Source: Nanosyncoccus sp963540965
GTDB taxonomy: Bacteria; Patescibacteriota; Saccharimonadia; Saccharimonadales; Saccharimonadaceae
Direction of reading: 5' to 3'
DNA: 31,997 bases
Assembly: GCA_963540965.1 (NCBI GenBank)
Contig: CAUTSA010000007.1
Span: 1 to 31,997 of the forward strand
This document shows positions 14,632 through 23,043 of this stretch, piece after piece. Each line of letters opens with the position of its first letter. Position 1 is the stretch's first letter. A program made the translations under genes and the position numbers. The notes under the pieces were generated by a model, which was not told where the DNA came from, did not search any database, and was given only the letters and a program-made list of their open reading frames with translations.

Positions 14632-16593
14632 ATGTATTACCAGGTTATTCCTACCAAAATCTTCCGTCAGGATCTTCATGCTCTTGAGAGTTTATTGACA
14701 TATTCTTTTCCAGAAAAACTTAAACCTGGTCAAATCGTTCTTATCCCCTTAGGAAAGTCAATTATCCCCGGTATTATTCATCATTCTATTAATCCTCCTA
14801 AGGATCCGTCCTTCCAAATCAAACCAATTAGCTCAGTTCTACCCCTCCCCCCTCTCCCAGACCACCTCCTTCAAGCAGCAACTTGGCTCAGTCAATACTA
14901 TCTCACTCCTCTACCTATCATTGCTAATCTACTTATTCCAAAAGGCATCACTAAGGACCGTCGTAAAAAATCTACCCCCCTATCCATAGAGAATAAAACA
15001 ATACCAAAAACGATCCCACTAAATTCTTCACAAAAAACCGCGCTCACCGCCTTAAACAATTTAAAATCACATACCAAGCTCCTGCATGGTATTACTGGCT
15101 CTGGTAAAACCAATCTCTACCTCACGCTTGCGATGAATCAGTTTCAAAAACAACAATCTAGTATTATTCTTGTCCCAGAAATTTCTCTCACTTCACAGCT
15201 AGTCCAGCAATTTCAGTTTTATTTTCCCAACTCAGTTATCACCATCCACTCTAAACAGACCGAAGCGACTAGGCATCAAATTTGGCAATATATCGCAAAA
15301 AGTACCGATCCATTAATCATCATTGGTCCCCGCTCCGCTCTTTTTTCTCCAGTAAGTAATCTAGGTCTTATCATTATTGATGAAGCACACGATCCTGCTT
15401 ATTATCAGGATAACCCTCCGCGCTATTCAACCTTGCGACTCGCTAGCTTCATAGCGAACACTAAAAATATTGATTGCATATACGGTACCGCCACTCCACT
15501 TATTGAAGATTTTTATCTTGCACAAAAAAATCACGCCTACGTTTCACTCTCGCAGAAAGCCAAAGAGACTGCTATTACTCCTGATCTACACCTTATCGAT
15601 CTAAGAGACTTATCCTCCTTCTCTAAGAATCGATATTTTTCCGACCCCCTGATCAAAAATATTACTCAGAACCTTGAACAACATCAGCAAACTTTAATTT
15701 TTCATAATCGTCGTGGTTCCGCTCCGCTTACAATTTGTGATCAGTGCGGCTGGCAGGCGCTCTGCCCCAACTGCCTTTTGCCGCTTACTCTTCATAGTGA
15801 TAAATTTAAACTCACCTGTCACACTTGTGGATATGAAGAAGTCGTACCTAAGTCTTGTCCAGTCTGTCAACATTCCTCAATTATCCATAAGGGATTTGGC
15901 ACCAAGCTTCTTGAGTCTGAACTTAAAAAACTCTTTAAGACGGCCCGTATCGCTCGTTTTGACGCCGACAATACCACAGATAGCTCCTTTAATCATCTCT
16001 ACACTGACATTAAATCTGGCGCCGTCGACATCCTAATTGGAACTCAACTCCTCACTAAGGGTCTTGATCTTCCAAAACTTGCCACCGTTGGTATCGTGCA
16101 AGCTGATGGTGGCCTTAGTCTTCCTGATTACTCTTCAGAGGAACGTAGTTTTCATCTACTTACCCAAGTCATTGGACGCGTCGGCCGTGGACACCTTAGC
16201 GAAGCTTCCGTTTTTATCCAGACCTTCCAGCCAGACCACCCTATCATTCATTTTTCCATGCAAAATGATTACATCGGGGCCTATCAATATTTAATTAAAA
16301 AACGTCAACAAGCCCACTTCCCTCCTTATTACTATCTTGCCAAACTTTATATTACACAAAAAACCGAGCAAACCACCATCCGTAAAATTCGTGAATTGTA
16401 CTCCCTTCTTCGCCCCCTGAAAGACATTTATCTATCTGCCCCCACTCCAGCCTTCCATGAATTTTCATCAAGCGGTCATACTTGGCAAATCATTCTAAAA
16501 TCCCCTTCTCGTCAAAATATCCTCTCCGCCATTAAAACGGTACATACCTTCCCAAATTTAAAATACACGCTCGATCCCCCTTCCCTCCTCTAA
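14632..16593 (+). CDS. priA: Primosomal helicase PriA
   Basis: Restarts stalled replication forks by loading the replicative helicase. 653 residues: N-terminal DNA-binding part, Walker A GITGSGKT near 153, DEAH at about 250 followed by the aromatic loop AYYQDNPPRYSTLRLA, then an eight-cysteine zinc region (about 369-411; CDQC, CPNC, CHTC, CPVC) inside the helicase lobe, GTQLLTKGLDLP, and the motif VI region QVIGRVGRG. Slightly shorter than E. coli PriA (732). No ribosome site is seen; the -10 box directly precedes the start. It is the first gene of the plus-strand run ending with fmt but is separated from def by a structured element. Confidence 0.96.
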   Translation: MYYQVIPTKIFRQDLHALESLLTYSFPEKLKPGQIVLIPLGKSIIPGIIHHSINPPKDPSFQIKPISSVLPLPPLPDHLLQAATWLSQYYLTPLPIIANLLIPKGITKDRRKKSTPLSIENKTIPKTIPLNSSQKTALTALNNLKSHTKLLHGITGSGKTNLYLTLAMNQFQKQQSSIILVPEISLTSQLVQQFQFYFPNSVITIHSKQTEATRHQIWQYIAKSTDPLIIIGPRSALFSPVSNLGLIIIDEAHDPAYYQDNPPRYSTLRLASFIANTKNIDCIYGTATPLIEDFYLAQKNHAYVSLSQKAKETAITPDLHLIDLRDLSSFSKNRYFSDPLIKNITQNLEQHQQTLIFHNRRGSAPLTICDQCGWQALCPNCLLPLTLHSDKFKLTCHTCGYEEVVPKSCPVCQHSSIIHKGFGTKLLESELKKLFKTARIARFDADNTTDSSFNHLYTDIKSGAVDILIGTQLLTKGLDLPKLATVGIVQADGGLSLPDYSSEERSFHLLTQVIGRVGRGHLSEASVFIQTFQPDHPIIHFSMQNDYIGAYQYLIKKRQQAHFPPYYYLAKLYITQKTEQTTIRKIRELYSLLRPLKDIYLSAPTPAFHEFSSSGHTWQIILKSPSRQNILSAIKTVHTFPNLKYTLDPPSLL

Positions 16594-16639
16594 GAATAAC
16601 TAAAGAATCATCAAAAAACTCTTCTTCATATTGAGATAA

Positions 16640-16787
16640 AACCTAAGATGTGGAGGCGATTCAGAAACTATGATTTATTTTTTAGGAGCTAAAACTACCT
16701 TGGTAGTTTTAAATTGAGAGATATTCCATTTCCTTCTTTAGAAAGAGTTAAAAACTTTTTCTAAAACTCCCCTCCACATCTCAGGTT
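16640..16787. other. Structured 148-bp inverted-repeat element (RNA gene or MITE-like)
   Basis: Arms 16640-16656 and 16771-16787 are 17 bp long with one mismatch (AACCTAAGATGTGGAGG on the left). On a minus-strand RNA the odd pair is G:U, so the stem would be complete. Inside lie two more hairpins: AAAACTACC/GGTAGTTTT (around 16692-16711) and TTTAGAAA/TTTCTAAA (around 16736-16766), plus possible GGAG/CTCC pairing, giving a branched fold. No ORF, no T-run after it, and no obvious target-site duplication. The gene-free stretch 16594-16955 otherwise holds one hairpin and the def promoter. Confidence 0.65.
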
Positions 16788-16789
16788 AA

Positions 16790-16813
16790 GTCATTAGAAA
16801 ACATTCTAGTGAC
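16790..16813. other. Hairpin next to the inverted-repeat element
   Basis: GTCATTAGAA/TTCTAGTGAC with an AACA loop, 10 bp including one U:G on the plus strand. No T-run follows, so it is a weak candidate for the missing priA terminator. Confidence 0.55.
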
Positions 16814-16943
16814 TTCTCGTCTCGTATCTCTAATTTCTAGTCTCTCTACCTAGAGTGTAAAACTATTTTTTATTTTTACAACCATAGCCACTTTATTTTC
16901 TTTTTTATCTCTTCTTATGCTTTATAAAACCCTTAAAAAATAT

Positions 16944-16949
16944 TATAAT
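16944..16949 (+). promoter_or_regulatory. -10 box of def-fmt, leaderless geometry
   Basis: TATAAT exactly 6 nt before the def ATG at 16956. No clear -35 or TG extension. Confidence 0.6.
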
Positions 16950-16955
16950 ATCCCT

Positions 16956-17528
16956 ATGAAAATTATTACTGTGCCTGATCCACGTTTAAGACAACCCTCT
17001 ACAAAAGTTAATCGCATTACTGATGAAACAAAAGAAATTGTTGATCAAATGATTAAAGCTAGCCTTGAATGGGAAGAACAACATCCCCACGAGCTTTCTG
17101 CTGCCATGGCTGCTCCTCAGCTTGGCATCAATAAACGTATTATTATTATTCGCGACGACCTTGATGATAAAAATAACTCTAGCTTCACTGCCCTTATCGA
17201 CCCCGAAGTCATTAAGGCAAGTGGTAAAATTATTAGCGACTACGAAGGCTGTCTCTCTGTACCTTTTATCTATGGACTTGTTCCTCGCGCCTCAAAACTT
17301 CGTATTAAAGCTAAGCTTATTGATGGTACCGAAGTACGCATTAAAGCTGACGACAATCTTGCTCGCACCCTTGCCCACGAAATCGACCATCTCGATGGCG
17401 TTCTCTTCATCGATCACATTAAAGACGAAGAGAAAGCCTTTTTTGAACTAGACAAAGACGGCGACCTCAAGCCACTTGACTACGATAAGCGTATCAAAAA
17501 TAACCCTGAGTTATTCCCCGATGACTAA
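16956..17528 (+). CDS. def: Peptide deformylase
   Basis: Removes the formyl group from nascent chains. 190 residues with the three metal-site motifs: motif 1 AAMAAPQLGI (the usual first Gly is changed, catalytic Gln kept), motif 2 YEGCLSVP with the metal Cys, and motif 3 LAHEIDHLDG with two His and the catalytic Glu. The acidic C-terminal extension (from about residue 150) is longer than in the shortest forms. Start at MKIITVPDPR because a TATAAT lies 6 nt upstream; a longer frame from 16917 would include that promoter. Its stop overlaps the fmt start by 8 nt. Confidence 0.95.
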   Translation: MKIITVPDPRLRQPSTKVNRITDETKEIVDQMIKASLEWEEQHPHELSAAMAAPQLGINKRIIIIRDDLDDKNNSSFTALIDPEVIKASGKIISDYEGCLSVPFIYGLVPRASKLRIKAKLIDGTEVRIKADDNLARTLAHEIDHLDGVLFIDHIKDEEKAFFELDKDGDLKPLDYDKRIKNNPELFPDD

Positions 17529-18321
17529 AATTATCTTTTTTGGTAACGGCCCTCTTGCCGATACCGCCAAATCACTTATTGAGCAACATCCCGATTTCCA
17601 AATTATTTTTCATGCCAAGACTAAACAGGATCTTGAAAAAGTAAAAACTCTAAAATCCTCTGATCCCGCCATTTTTGGCATTCTTGCTAGCTTTGGCGTT
17701 TTGATTAAGACTGACGTACTTGATCTTTTCGAACCTTATGGTATCCTCAATATCCACCCTTCCCTTCTTCCAGCTTATCGTGGCGCTTCCCCCATAGAGT
17801 CAGCCATCTTAAATGGCGATCAGGATTTTTCAGTTTCAATCATGAAATTAGTCAAAGCCATGGACGCTGGCCCAATTTACTATCAAGAGACTCTCACCTC
17901 CGATCAATTCTCTCCACAACCTTCAAAGTCCGAAATTTATACCAAATTATCCACTCATGCCACAAATTGGTTACTTAGTCATCTAAACAACCTTCCAACT
18001 CCAATCCCACAAGATGATCAAGGTGCCACTTATACCACCAAGTTTGACACCTCTATGTCTACTCTTGACCTTCAGAAACCCGCCAGCAACTTACTTAACC
18101 AAATACGCGCATTTCAAGGTTTTCCTAAAAGTAAATTAATGCTTGCTAGTCAAGAATGTATTATTCTCGAAGCACACCTCGACACAGATTCTCCCGAAGA
18201 CCAACGTGCTAAAATCAAAGTGGCCTGTAAGGACCAAAATCTTATTATCGATCGCCTGCAGCCTGCTGGGCGTAAACCAATGGACGCCACATCCTTCTAT
18301 AATGGCTATCTAAAAAAATAA
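17521..18321 (+). CDS. fmt: Methionyl-tRNA formyltransferase
   Basis: Formylates initiator Met-tRNA using 10-formyl-tetrahydrofolate. 266 residues: Rossmann start MTKIIFFGNGPLAD, then ILNIHPSLLPAYRGASPI, which holds the catalytic Asn-His signature, MDAGPIYYQE with the catalytic Asp, and a C-terminal OB-like domain. It is shorter than E. coli Fmt (315), mainly in the C-terminal domain. The start overlaps def by 8 nt, so translation should be coupled. A frame extension to 17476 lies inside def and is rejected. Having def and fmt together shows the organism uses formyl-Met. Confidence 0.93.
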   Translation: MTKIIFFGNGPLADTAKSLIEQHPDFQIIFHAKTKQDLEKVKTLKSSDPAIFGILASFGVLIKTDVLDLFEPYGILNIHPSLLPAYRGASPIESAILNGDQDFSVSIMKLVKAMDAGPIYYQETLTSDQFSPQPSKSEIYTKLSTHATNWLLSHLNNLPTPIPQDDQGATYTTKFDTSMSTLDLQKPASNLLNQIRAFQGFPKSKLMLASQECIILEAHLDTDSPEDQRAKIKVACKDQNLIIDRLQPAGRKPMDATSFYNGYLKK

Positions 18322-18348
18322 AGCCTATCTTCTAGGCTTTATTTTTTT
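18312..18348. terminator. Bidirectional terminator between fmt and the DUF5663-like gene
   Basis: A 13-bp stem (AAAATAAAGCCTA/TAGGCTTTATTTT) with a 5-nt loop overlaps the fmt stop; T-runs on both strands. Confidence 0.9.
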
Positions 18349-18903
18349 CTATCCCCAATTCTGCGCTGGTTGTTGAATATTAGACATTGGCTGCTGTATC
18401 GTTGGCTGTGCGACTGGTTGCATTGGCGCTGAATTTTGTGAATTATATCGCGCCACGACCTCTTTTTCTGTCCCAGATGTTTGCCTCACCATTTCCATAA
18501 TTTCATCATGCGCTTTGATGATTTCTTGTTTAAATTCAGACTCAATATCTTGTGCTACTCTTGCATAATCTGGACGATTCAATTGAATCCATTTTACGCT
18601 CAAATACTCTCCTAAAATCTCCAGCGTACCCTCAGTTGTGTTATATTTTTGCAGTAATTTTTTATATATCTCATCCTGCCTATAATCACCGAGCTTTGTC
18701 AAAAACTTAATCATCGTATTGCGATCTTTCTGCATGATACCATCAAACTCCTCAAGCTGCTCGGGAGTCATCCCCTCACTCATCTTTTCGCCCACTCGAT
18801 TCTCAAGTTCACCCTGGATTTCAGTTATAAATGCAGTTCTCTGTGGTTCGGGTAAATTCTGCAATCCCACTTCCGCCAGGAACCTATCATCCACCTTTAT
18901 CAT
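18349..18903 (-). CDS. DUF5663-like protein
   Basis: 184 residues. The N-terminal ~70 (KVDDRFLAEVGLQNLPEPQ, then ENRVGEKMSEGMTPEQLEEF) fit my memory of the DUF5663 domain common in Patescibacteria; function unknown. A middle helical region and a Pro/Gln/Met-rich tail (QPTIQQPMSNIQQPAQNWG) that is probably disordered follow. No membrane segment. AGGAGG 5 nt before ATG and its own 17-spaced promoter mark a separate unit downstream of the suf genes. The family name is moderately sure. Confidence 0.65.
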   Translation of the reverse strand: MIKVDDRFLAEVGLQNLPEPQRTAFITEIQGELENRVGEKMSEGMTPEQLEEFDGIMQKDRNTMIKFLTKLGDYRQDEIYKKLLQKYNTTEGTLEILGEYLSVKWIQLNRPDYARVAQDIESEFKQEIIKAHDEIMEMVRQTSGTEKEVVARYNSQNSAPMQPVAQPTIQQPMSNIQQPAQNWG

Positions 18904-18926
18904 TTATTCCTCCTAAACTACTTTCC

Positions 18927-18955
18927 ATTATAATTCGCAATGGGTTTAAACACAA
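18927..18955 (-). promoter_or_regulatory. Promoter of the DUF5663-like gene
   Basis: Minus strand TTGTGT (18950-18955), 17-nt spacer, TATAAT (18927-18932). Start near 18920, 17 nt before the ATG with AGGAGG between. Confidence 0.8.
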
Positions 18956-18964
18956 GCGTTTAAT

Positions 18965-19372
18965 TTATTTATTTAAAAATACCTGCCACGCGAGCTCCGC
19001 ACACTTTGCTCTTGCCGGCATTCGGCCCACAATCTTTAAAGCAATCGCATCCCCCATCTGTTTTTCTCCCCCACAAGACTCAAATCCTTCCTCGTCTAAA
19101 ATCATCATCCTAAATAAGCGGCTCATTTTCTTTGCCTCCTCAAGCGTCTTCCCCCTCACTGATTCGATCATTAAATCCGCTGATGCTAATGCAATCGCAC
19201 ACCCCACCCCCTCGAACTTCCCCTCTGTAATGATTCCATCCTCGAGTTTTAATTGAACAATTATTTTATCACCACAGCTAGCATTCTTTAACTCCTTAGC
19301 AATATCCGCCCCCTCAATGCTCCCTCGATTCTTTGGATATAAATTATGCTCTAACAAAATTTCATCATACAT
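18965..19372 (-). CDS. sufU: Iron-sulfur assembly protein SufU
   Basis: Zinc-dependent sulfur acceptor that takes persulfide from SufS and passes it to the SufBC scaffold. 135 residues with the conserved SufU set: C33-G-D35 in NASCGD, C58 in GVGCAI, and C124 in RAKCAELAW, with the insertion between the second and third Cys that separates SufU from IscU. Start at ATG 19372; a TTG one codon upstream is possible but less likely. It is 5 nt past the sufS stop and is the last gene of the suf run. Confidence 0.9.
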   Translation of the reverse strand: MYDEILLEHNLYPKNRGSIEGADIAKELKNASCGDKIIVQLKLEDGIITEGKFEGVGCAIALASADLMIESVRGKTLEEAKKMSRLFRMMILDEEGFESCGGEKQMGDAIALKIVGRMPARAKCAELAWQVFLNK

Positions 19373-19377
19373 CAAAA

Positions 19378-20565
19378 CTATAGACCCATTTCACTTCTAA
19401 CTTTTTTTAATATTGAGGTTAAATATTTTAACTCATTTTTAGTATTATAAAACATCAAACTTACTCTTACTGCTGGTCCAATTTTCTTCTCCGTCAAAAA
19501 CGGCTCGGCGCAGTGCCAACCTGCACGCACCATCACTCCGTAATTACTTAAGGTCTGCGCTGTATCATGCGCATGTACCCCCTTAATATTTAATAAAACA
19601 ATACCATTTTTAGCATAATACATCTCCACATCTTCTATCCCTCTTATTTGTTCCTTTAAAAACGAAGTTAGCTCTTCTACTACACCAAATAGTTTATTAT
19701 CTTTATTATGATCTTGCCAAAAATCAATCGCCGCAGAAAGACCAGCCACCCCTCCCATATTTATCGTCCCCCCCTCAAATTTCTGCGGCCCAAAAGCAAA
19801 CTCACTTTTTATTGCACCATTCTGGTACTCCACCCCCTCCACCATTTCTCCGCCATAATTAAGCGGGGCTATTTTTTCCATCCATTCTCGCCTCATATAC
19901 AAAATACCGACCCCCATCGGTGCGCCCATCTTGTGTCCAGAAAAAGCTAGAAAATCCACATCCATCTTCTTTACGTCTATACGCCTATGTGCCACCAACT
20001 GCGCCGCATCTACCAAGATTGCACCGCTATAGCCTAATTCTCGCAGTTCTCTTATCAACTCATTTTGTTCTTCCCCACTCACATTACTTAGTCCTGTCAA
20101 CGCCACTAATTTCACCGCTTCTTTATCCCTGTTGAATTCTCCCAGGATATCCTCAGTCACCACCACTTGTTCGCCGTATCGTTCTGTAAAAGGCAAGATA
20201 TTACTATGATGAGAATCTAAACTAACTAGAATCTTATCTTTTTCACTTATAACTTCCCGCATCCCGTTTGCAATCAAATTAATTCCCTCGGTTGTATTTT
20301 TAATAAACACAACCTCGTCTGGATCCGCACCAATATACTCCGCCACCTTTATTCTTGTTTGTTTTAATACTTTTGTAGACTGTTCACTTAATTTATACAG
20401 ACCTCTCAGTGGGTTTGCATTTCGAATTTTGTAATACTCCGCTTCTCTTTCTATCACTTGATTCGGCCTCTGCATCGTTGCCGCACTATCTAAATACACA
20501 AACGGTAACACTGGGTCAATTAACGCCGGTGCCTCTTCAAAAATCGCAAATTCTTCTCTTAACAT
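19378..20565 (-). CDS. sufS: Cysteine desulfurase SufS
   Basis: PLP enzyme that releases sulfur from cysteine as an enzyme persulfide. 395 residues, fold type I, group II: LDSAATMQRP at the start, SHHSNILPF (H119-H120), DAAQLVAHRRIDV, the PLP lysine K212 in FSGHKMGAPMGVG, and the active cysteine C352 in RAGWHCAEP. GGAGAGGAAG precedes the ATG. It lies between sufB and sufU in the order expected for a SufU-dependent system. Confidence 0.95.
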   Translation of the reverse strand: MLREEFAIFEEAPALIDPVLPFVYLDSAATMQRPNQVIEREAEYYKIRNANPLRGLYKLSEQSTKVLKQTRIKVAEYIGADPDEVVFIKNTTEGINLIANGMREVISEKDKILVSLDSHHSNILPFTERYGEQVVVTEDILGEFNRDKEAVKLVALTGLSNVSGEEQNELIRELRELGYSGAILVDAAQLVAHRRIDVKKMDVDFLAFSGHKMGAPMGVGILYMRREWMEKIAPLNYGGEMVEGVEYQNGAIKSEFAFGPQKFEGGTINMGGVAGLSAAIDFWQDHNKDNKLFGVVEELTSFLKEQIRGIEDVEMYYAKNGIVLLNIKGVHAHDTAQTLSNYGVMVRAGWHCAEPFLTEKKIGPAVRVSLMFYNTKNELKYLTSILKKVRSEMGL

Positions 20566-20613
20566 CTCTTCCTCTCCGTTTTAACTCACCTTTAATACTT
20601 AATCACTAAGAAA

Positions 20614-21999
20614 TTAGGCCGTACCTTCCATTTCCATTCTGATTAAATTATTCATTTCCATCGCATATTCAATCGGCAATTCTTTCGAAACATCACCCGT
20701 AAATCCTCGTACGATTAAAGCCCTAGCCTCATCTTCACTAACCCCCCTTGTTTGCAGATAATACACCGCCTCATCTGAAATCTTACCAACGCTTGCTTCA
20801 TGTGATACCTCCGCTTCATTACATTCCACTTTTACTTCTGGAATCGCATTAGAAACCGATCGATTATCCAAAATCAACGATTTACAATCAGTATATGACC
20901 TTGCACGCAAAGCCTTTTTTGTTATTTTAGCCAAAGTACGTGTCATCGACACACCCCCACCACTACTTAATGACTTAGCATTTATCATCGAATACGTATC
21001 TTCCGCTAAGTGAACAACCTTTGCACCAGTATCAAGTACCTGCCCTTCGCCCGCAAATGACACCCCTGTATATTCCATTCTTGAACGCGCCCCCGCCAAT
21101 ATACCCATTGGATAGAGCATCGATAGCTTAGACCCAAACGACCCAGTTACCCACTCAATCACCCCATCTTCTTCAACATACGCTCGTTTCGTGTTCAAGT
21201 TGAACACATTTTTTGACCAGCTCTCCACGGTTGAAAATTTTAGCCTACTATTTTTCTTCACATAAAGCTCCACGCTTCCCGCATGCAAATTCGACACCGT
21301 ATATTTTGGCGCTGAACATCCCTCGATAAAATGTAGGTCCGAATCTTCATCCACCACGATCAAAGTATGCTCAAACTGCCCCGCTCCCGGCGCATTTAAT
21401 CGATAATAACTTTGGATGGGAATCTCCACGCTTACTCTTTTTGGAATATAAATAAAAGAACCTCCACTCCATACTGCCGCATGCAAGGCCGCAAATTTAT
21501 GATCCTTTTCCGAAATTAACTTCATGAAGTGCTCTCTTACAATTCCCCCTACATCCACCCCATATTTTGCAATCACTTCTTCCTTCTTCTTCTTCTTTGT
21601 CAACTGAATTGCTTCCTCCATAGGCAGGTAAATCACACCCTTCTTAGCAATCCTCTCTTTGAGATTATGGTAAATCACCTCGGAGTCATATTGTGCGCCT
21701 ACGCCCGCTAAATGTTCCTGCTCCGCTTCTGGAATCCCCAACTTATCAAACGTTTCTTTTATCTCCTTTGGTACTTCATCCCAGCTCGAAACCATTTCAT
21801 TACCAGTTTCCACATACATCAAAATATCATCTAAGGCCAGCTCAGAAATATCTGGCGCCCATTTTGGCATCGTTAGCTTATTCCAGTATTCAAGACCTTT
21901 TAGCCTTAGCTCTAGTAACCACTCTGGCTCTTGTTTCTTTTTTGACAAGGCCAAAATATATTCAGAAGTTATACCTTTTTTATTTAATTCCTTTTTCAT
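20614..21999 (-). CDS. sufB: Fe-S scaffold protein SufB
   Basis: Scaffold on which the cluster is built, driven by the SufC ATPase. 461 residues: helical N-terminal part (MPKWAPDISEL), then the SufBD beta-helix with HAAVWSGGSFIYIPKRV, GCSAPKY and SFGSKLSMLYPMG, and C-terminal RSYTDCKSLILDN plus ECNEAEVSHEASVGKIS, which carry the conserved Cys, Glu and His of SufB. GAGGGG inside the end of sufC is the ribosome site, and the start is 2 nt past the sufC stop. No sufD is nearby, so SufB may pair with itself. Confidence 0.95.
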   Translation of the reverse strand: MKKELNKKGITSEYILALSKKKQEPEWLLELRLKGLEYWNKLTMPKWAPDISELALDDILMYVETGNEMVSSWDEVPKEIKETFDKLGIPEAEQEHLAGVGAQYDSEVIYHNLKERIAKKGVIYLPMEEAIQLTKKKKKEEVIAKYGVDVGGIVREHFMKLISEKDHKFAALHAAVWSGGSFIYIPKRVSVEIPIQSYYRLNAPGAGQFEHTLIVVDEDSDLHFIEGCSAPKYTVSNLHAGSVELYVKKNSRLKFSTVESWSKNVFNLNTKRAYVEEDGVIEWVTGSFGSKLSMLYPMGILAGARSRMEYTGVSFAGEGQVLDTGAKVVHLAEDTYSMINAKSLSSGGGVSMTRTLAKITKKALRARSYTDCKSLILDNRSVSNAIPEVKVECNEAEVSHEASVGKISDEAVYYLQTRGVSEDEARALIVRGFTGDVSKELPIEYAMEMNNLIRMEMEGTA

Positions 22000-22001
22000 T
22001 T

Positions 22002-22739
22002 TTATAAAATCCCCTCAAAACCATTTTTCTCAATCGATTCAAGCAATTCCCTAGTCCCCGTTTTTACAATCTGCCCAGACTTTAAGATACATACTCTATT
22101 CACTTTTAAGCTTCTCAAGATACGCATATTATGCGTAACTATCAGTAGTGTCGTTTTATTTTCCTCCTGCAGTTCTCTAAGTAGCTCCGAAATTAAGTCT
22201 GCCGCGTCAATATCTAATCCCGAATCGATCTCATCTAAGATGAGCAATTTTGGTTTCAATACTAAAGCTTGTAAAATTTCATTCTTTTTCTTTTCGCCAC
22301 CAGAAAACTTGTAATTAATTTCTCTCTCTGCAAAGAAAATATTTATTTTTAATTTCTTACAAACTATTGAAATCCGTTCGCGTATTTTATCTAGACTTAA
22401 ATTCTCCCCCCTCGCATTAAGCGCCGCCCGAATCACATTTGTCGTCGAAATTCCGGGGATCTCCACCGGATTCTGCATCGTCATCATCATTCCTAGTTTC
22501 GCCCTCTCATCTACTTTCGTATTAGTGATGTTTTCACCTAAAAATCTAATTTCCCCCTCTGGGATTTTTAATTTTGGATCACCCATCATCGCCGCACCAA
22601 GAGTCGATTTTCCAGCCCCATTTGGCCCCAAAATCACCACAGTCTCACCCTGTGCTACTTCCAGGCTCAAATTCTCAATAATCTTTTTTGATTTCTCCCC
22701 CTCGTCAGCCAATACTGTAATATTCTTAACACTCAACAT
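22002..22739 (-). CDS. sufC: Suf ATPase SufC
   Basis: ABC-type ATPase that powers the SufB scaffold. 245 residues from MLSVKNITVL: Walker A GPNGAGKST (38-46), Q-loop MTMQNPVEIPG, signature FSGGEKKK (145-152), Walker B LLILDEIDSGLD (165-176) and H203 of the switch. The earlier in-frame ATG codons (to 22778) are rejected because the first conserved residue is Leu2 of this form and because TGT-TATAAT ends 7 nt before this ATG; the ATG in between overlaps that -10 box. It leads the operon sufC-sufB-sufS-sufU. Confidence 0.94.
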   Translation of the reverse strand: MLSVKNITVLADEGEKSKKIIENLSLEVAQGETVVILGPNGAGKSTLGAAMMGDPKLKIPEGEIRFLGENITNTKVDERAKLGMMMTMQNPVEIPGISTTNVIRAALNARGENLSLDKIRERISIVCKKLKINIFFAEREINYKFSGGEKKKNEILQALVLKPKLLILDEIDSGLDIDAADLISELLRELQEENKTTLLIVTHNMRILRSLKVNRVCILKSGQIVKTGTRELLESIEKNGFEGIL

Positions 22740-22746
22740 TTTATCC

Positions 22747-22755
22747 ATTATAACA
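22747..22755 (-). promoter_or_regulatory. Extended -10 of the suf operon
   Basis: Minus strand TGT-TATAAT (hexamer 22747-22752), 7 nt from the sufC ATG, so sufC is leaderless or nearly so. It is divergent from the tRNA-Asn promoter. Confidence 0.65.
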
Positions 22756-22772
22756 TTTTCTGACCCAGGCCC

Positions 22773-22801
22773 TTGCATTCCACTAATTTATGCGCTATAA
22801 T
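22773..22801 (+). promoter_or_regulatory. Promoter of tRNA-Asn
   Basis: TTGCAT (22773-22778), 17-nt spacer, TATAAT (22796-22801), about 6 nt before the expected start and 12 nt before the tRNA. Confidence 0.8.
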
Positions 22802-22813
22802 TCCTCCATAGAT

Positions 22814-22888
22814 TCCCCTGTAGCTCAATGGTGGAGCAAGAAGCTGTTAACTTCGAGGTTGTCAGTTCGAGCCTGACCGGGGGAGCCA
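22814..22888 (+). tRNA. tRNA-Asn (anticodon GTT)
   Basis: 75 nt including encoded CCA. Acceptor TCCCCTG pairs with CGGGGGA; the D arm TAGCTCAATGGTGGAGCA and T loop GTTCGAG are typical; the anticodon loop is CTGTTAA. The top pair of the anticodon stem (A:G) is unpaired. Confidence 0.93.
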
Positions 22889-22920
22889 ATTTGAATTTTA
22901 GAGCAATTTATCAAGCTCAT

Positions 22921-22957
22921 AAACGGTCCTAACAGAGATGGAAGGACCGTTTTTTTA
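22921..22957 (+). terminator. Terminator of tRNA-Asn
   Basis: Stem AAACGGTCC/GGACCGTTT with a 14-nt loop followed by a T-run, 32 nt after the tRNA. Confidence 0.88.
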
Positions 22958-23043
22958 TTGATTATTAAGATCAGAAAATAAGAAATTTAAAGACTTATTA
23001 GTTCACCGTGACTCTTTGACCAAAAAAGATCTCTTCGGCGTTC

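Noticed and set aside
16917..16955. Longer Def start
   Set aside because: Would place the -10 box inside the gene; the family starts at the KIITVPDPRLR strand.
22740..22778. Longer SufC starts
   Set aside because: They lie upstream of or inside the TGT-TATAAT box, and SufC proteins begin at the LSVKN strand.
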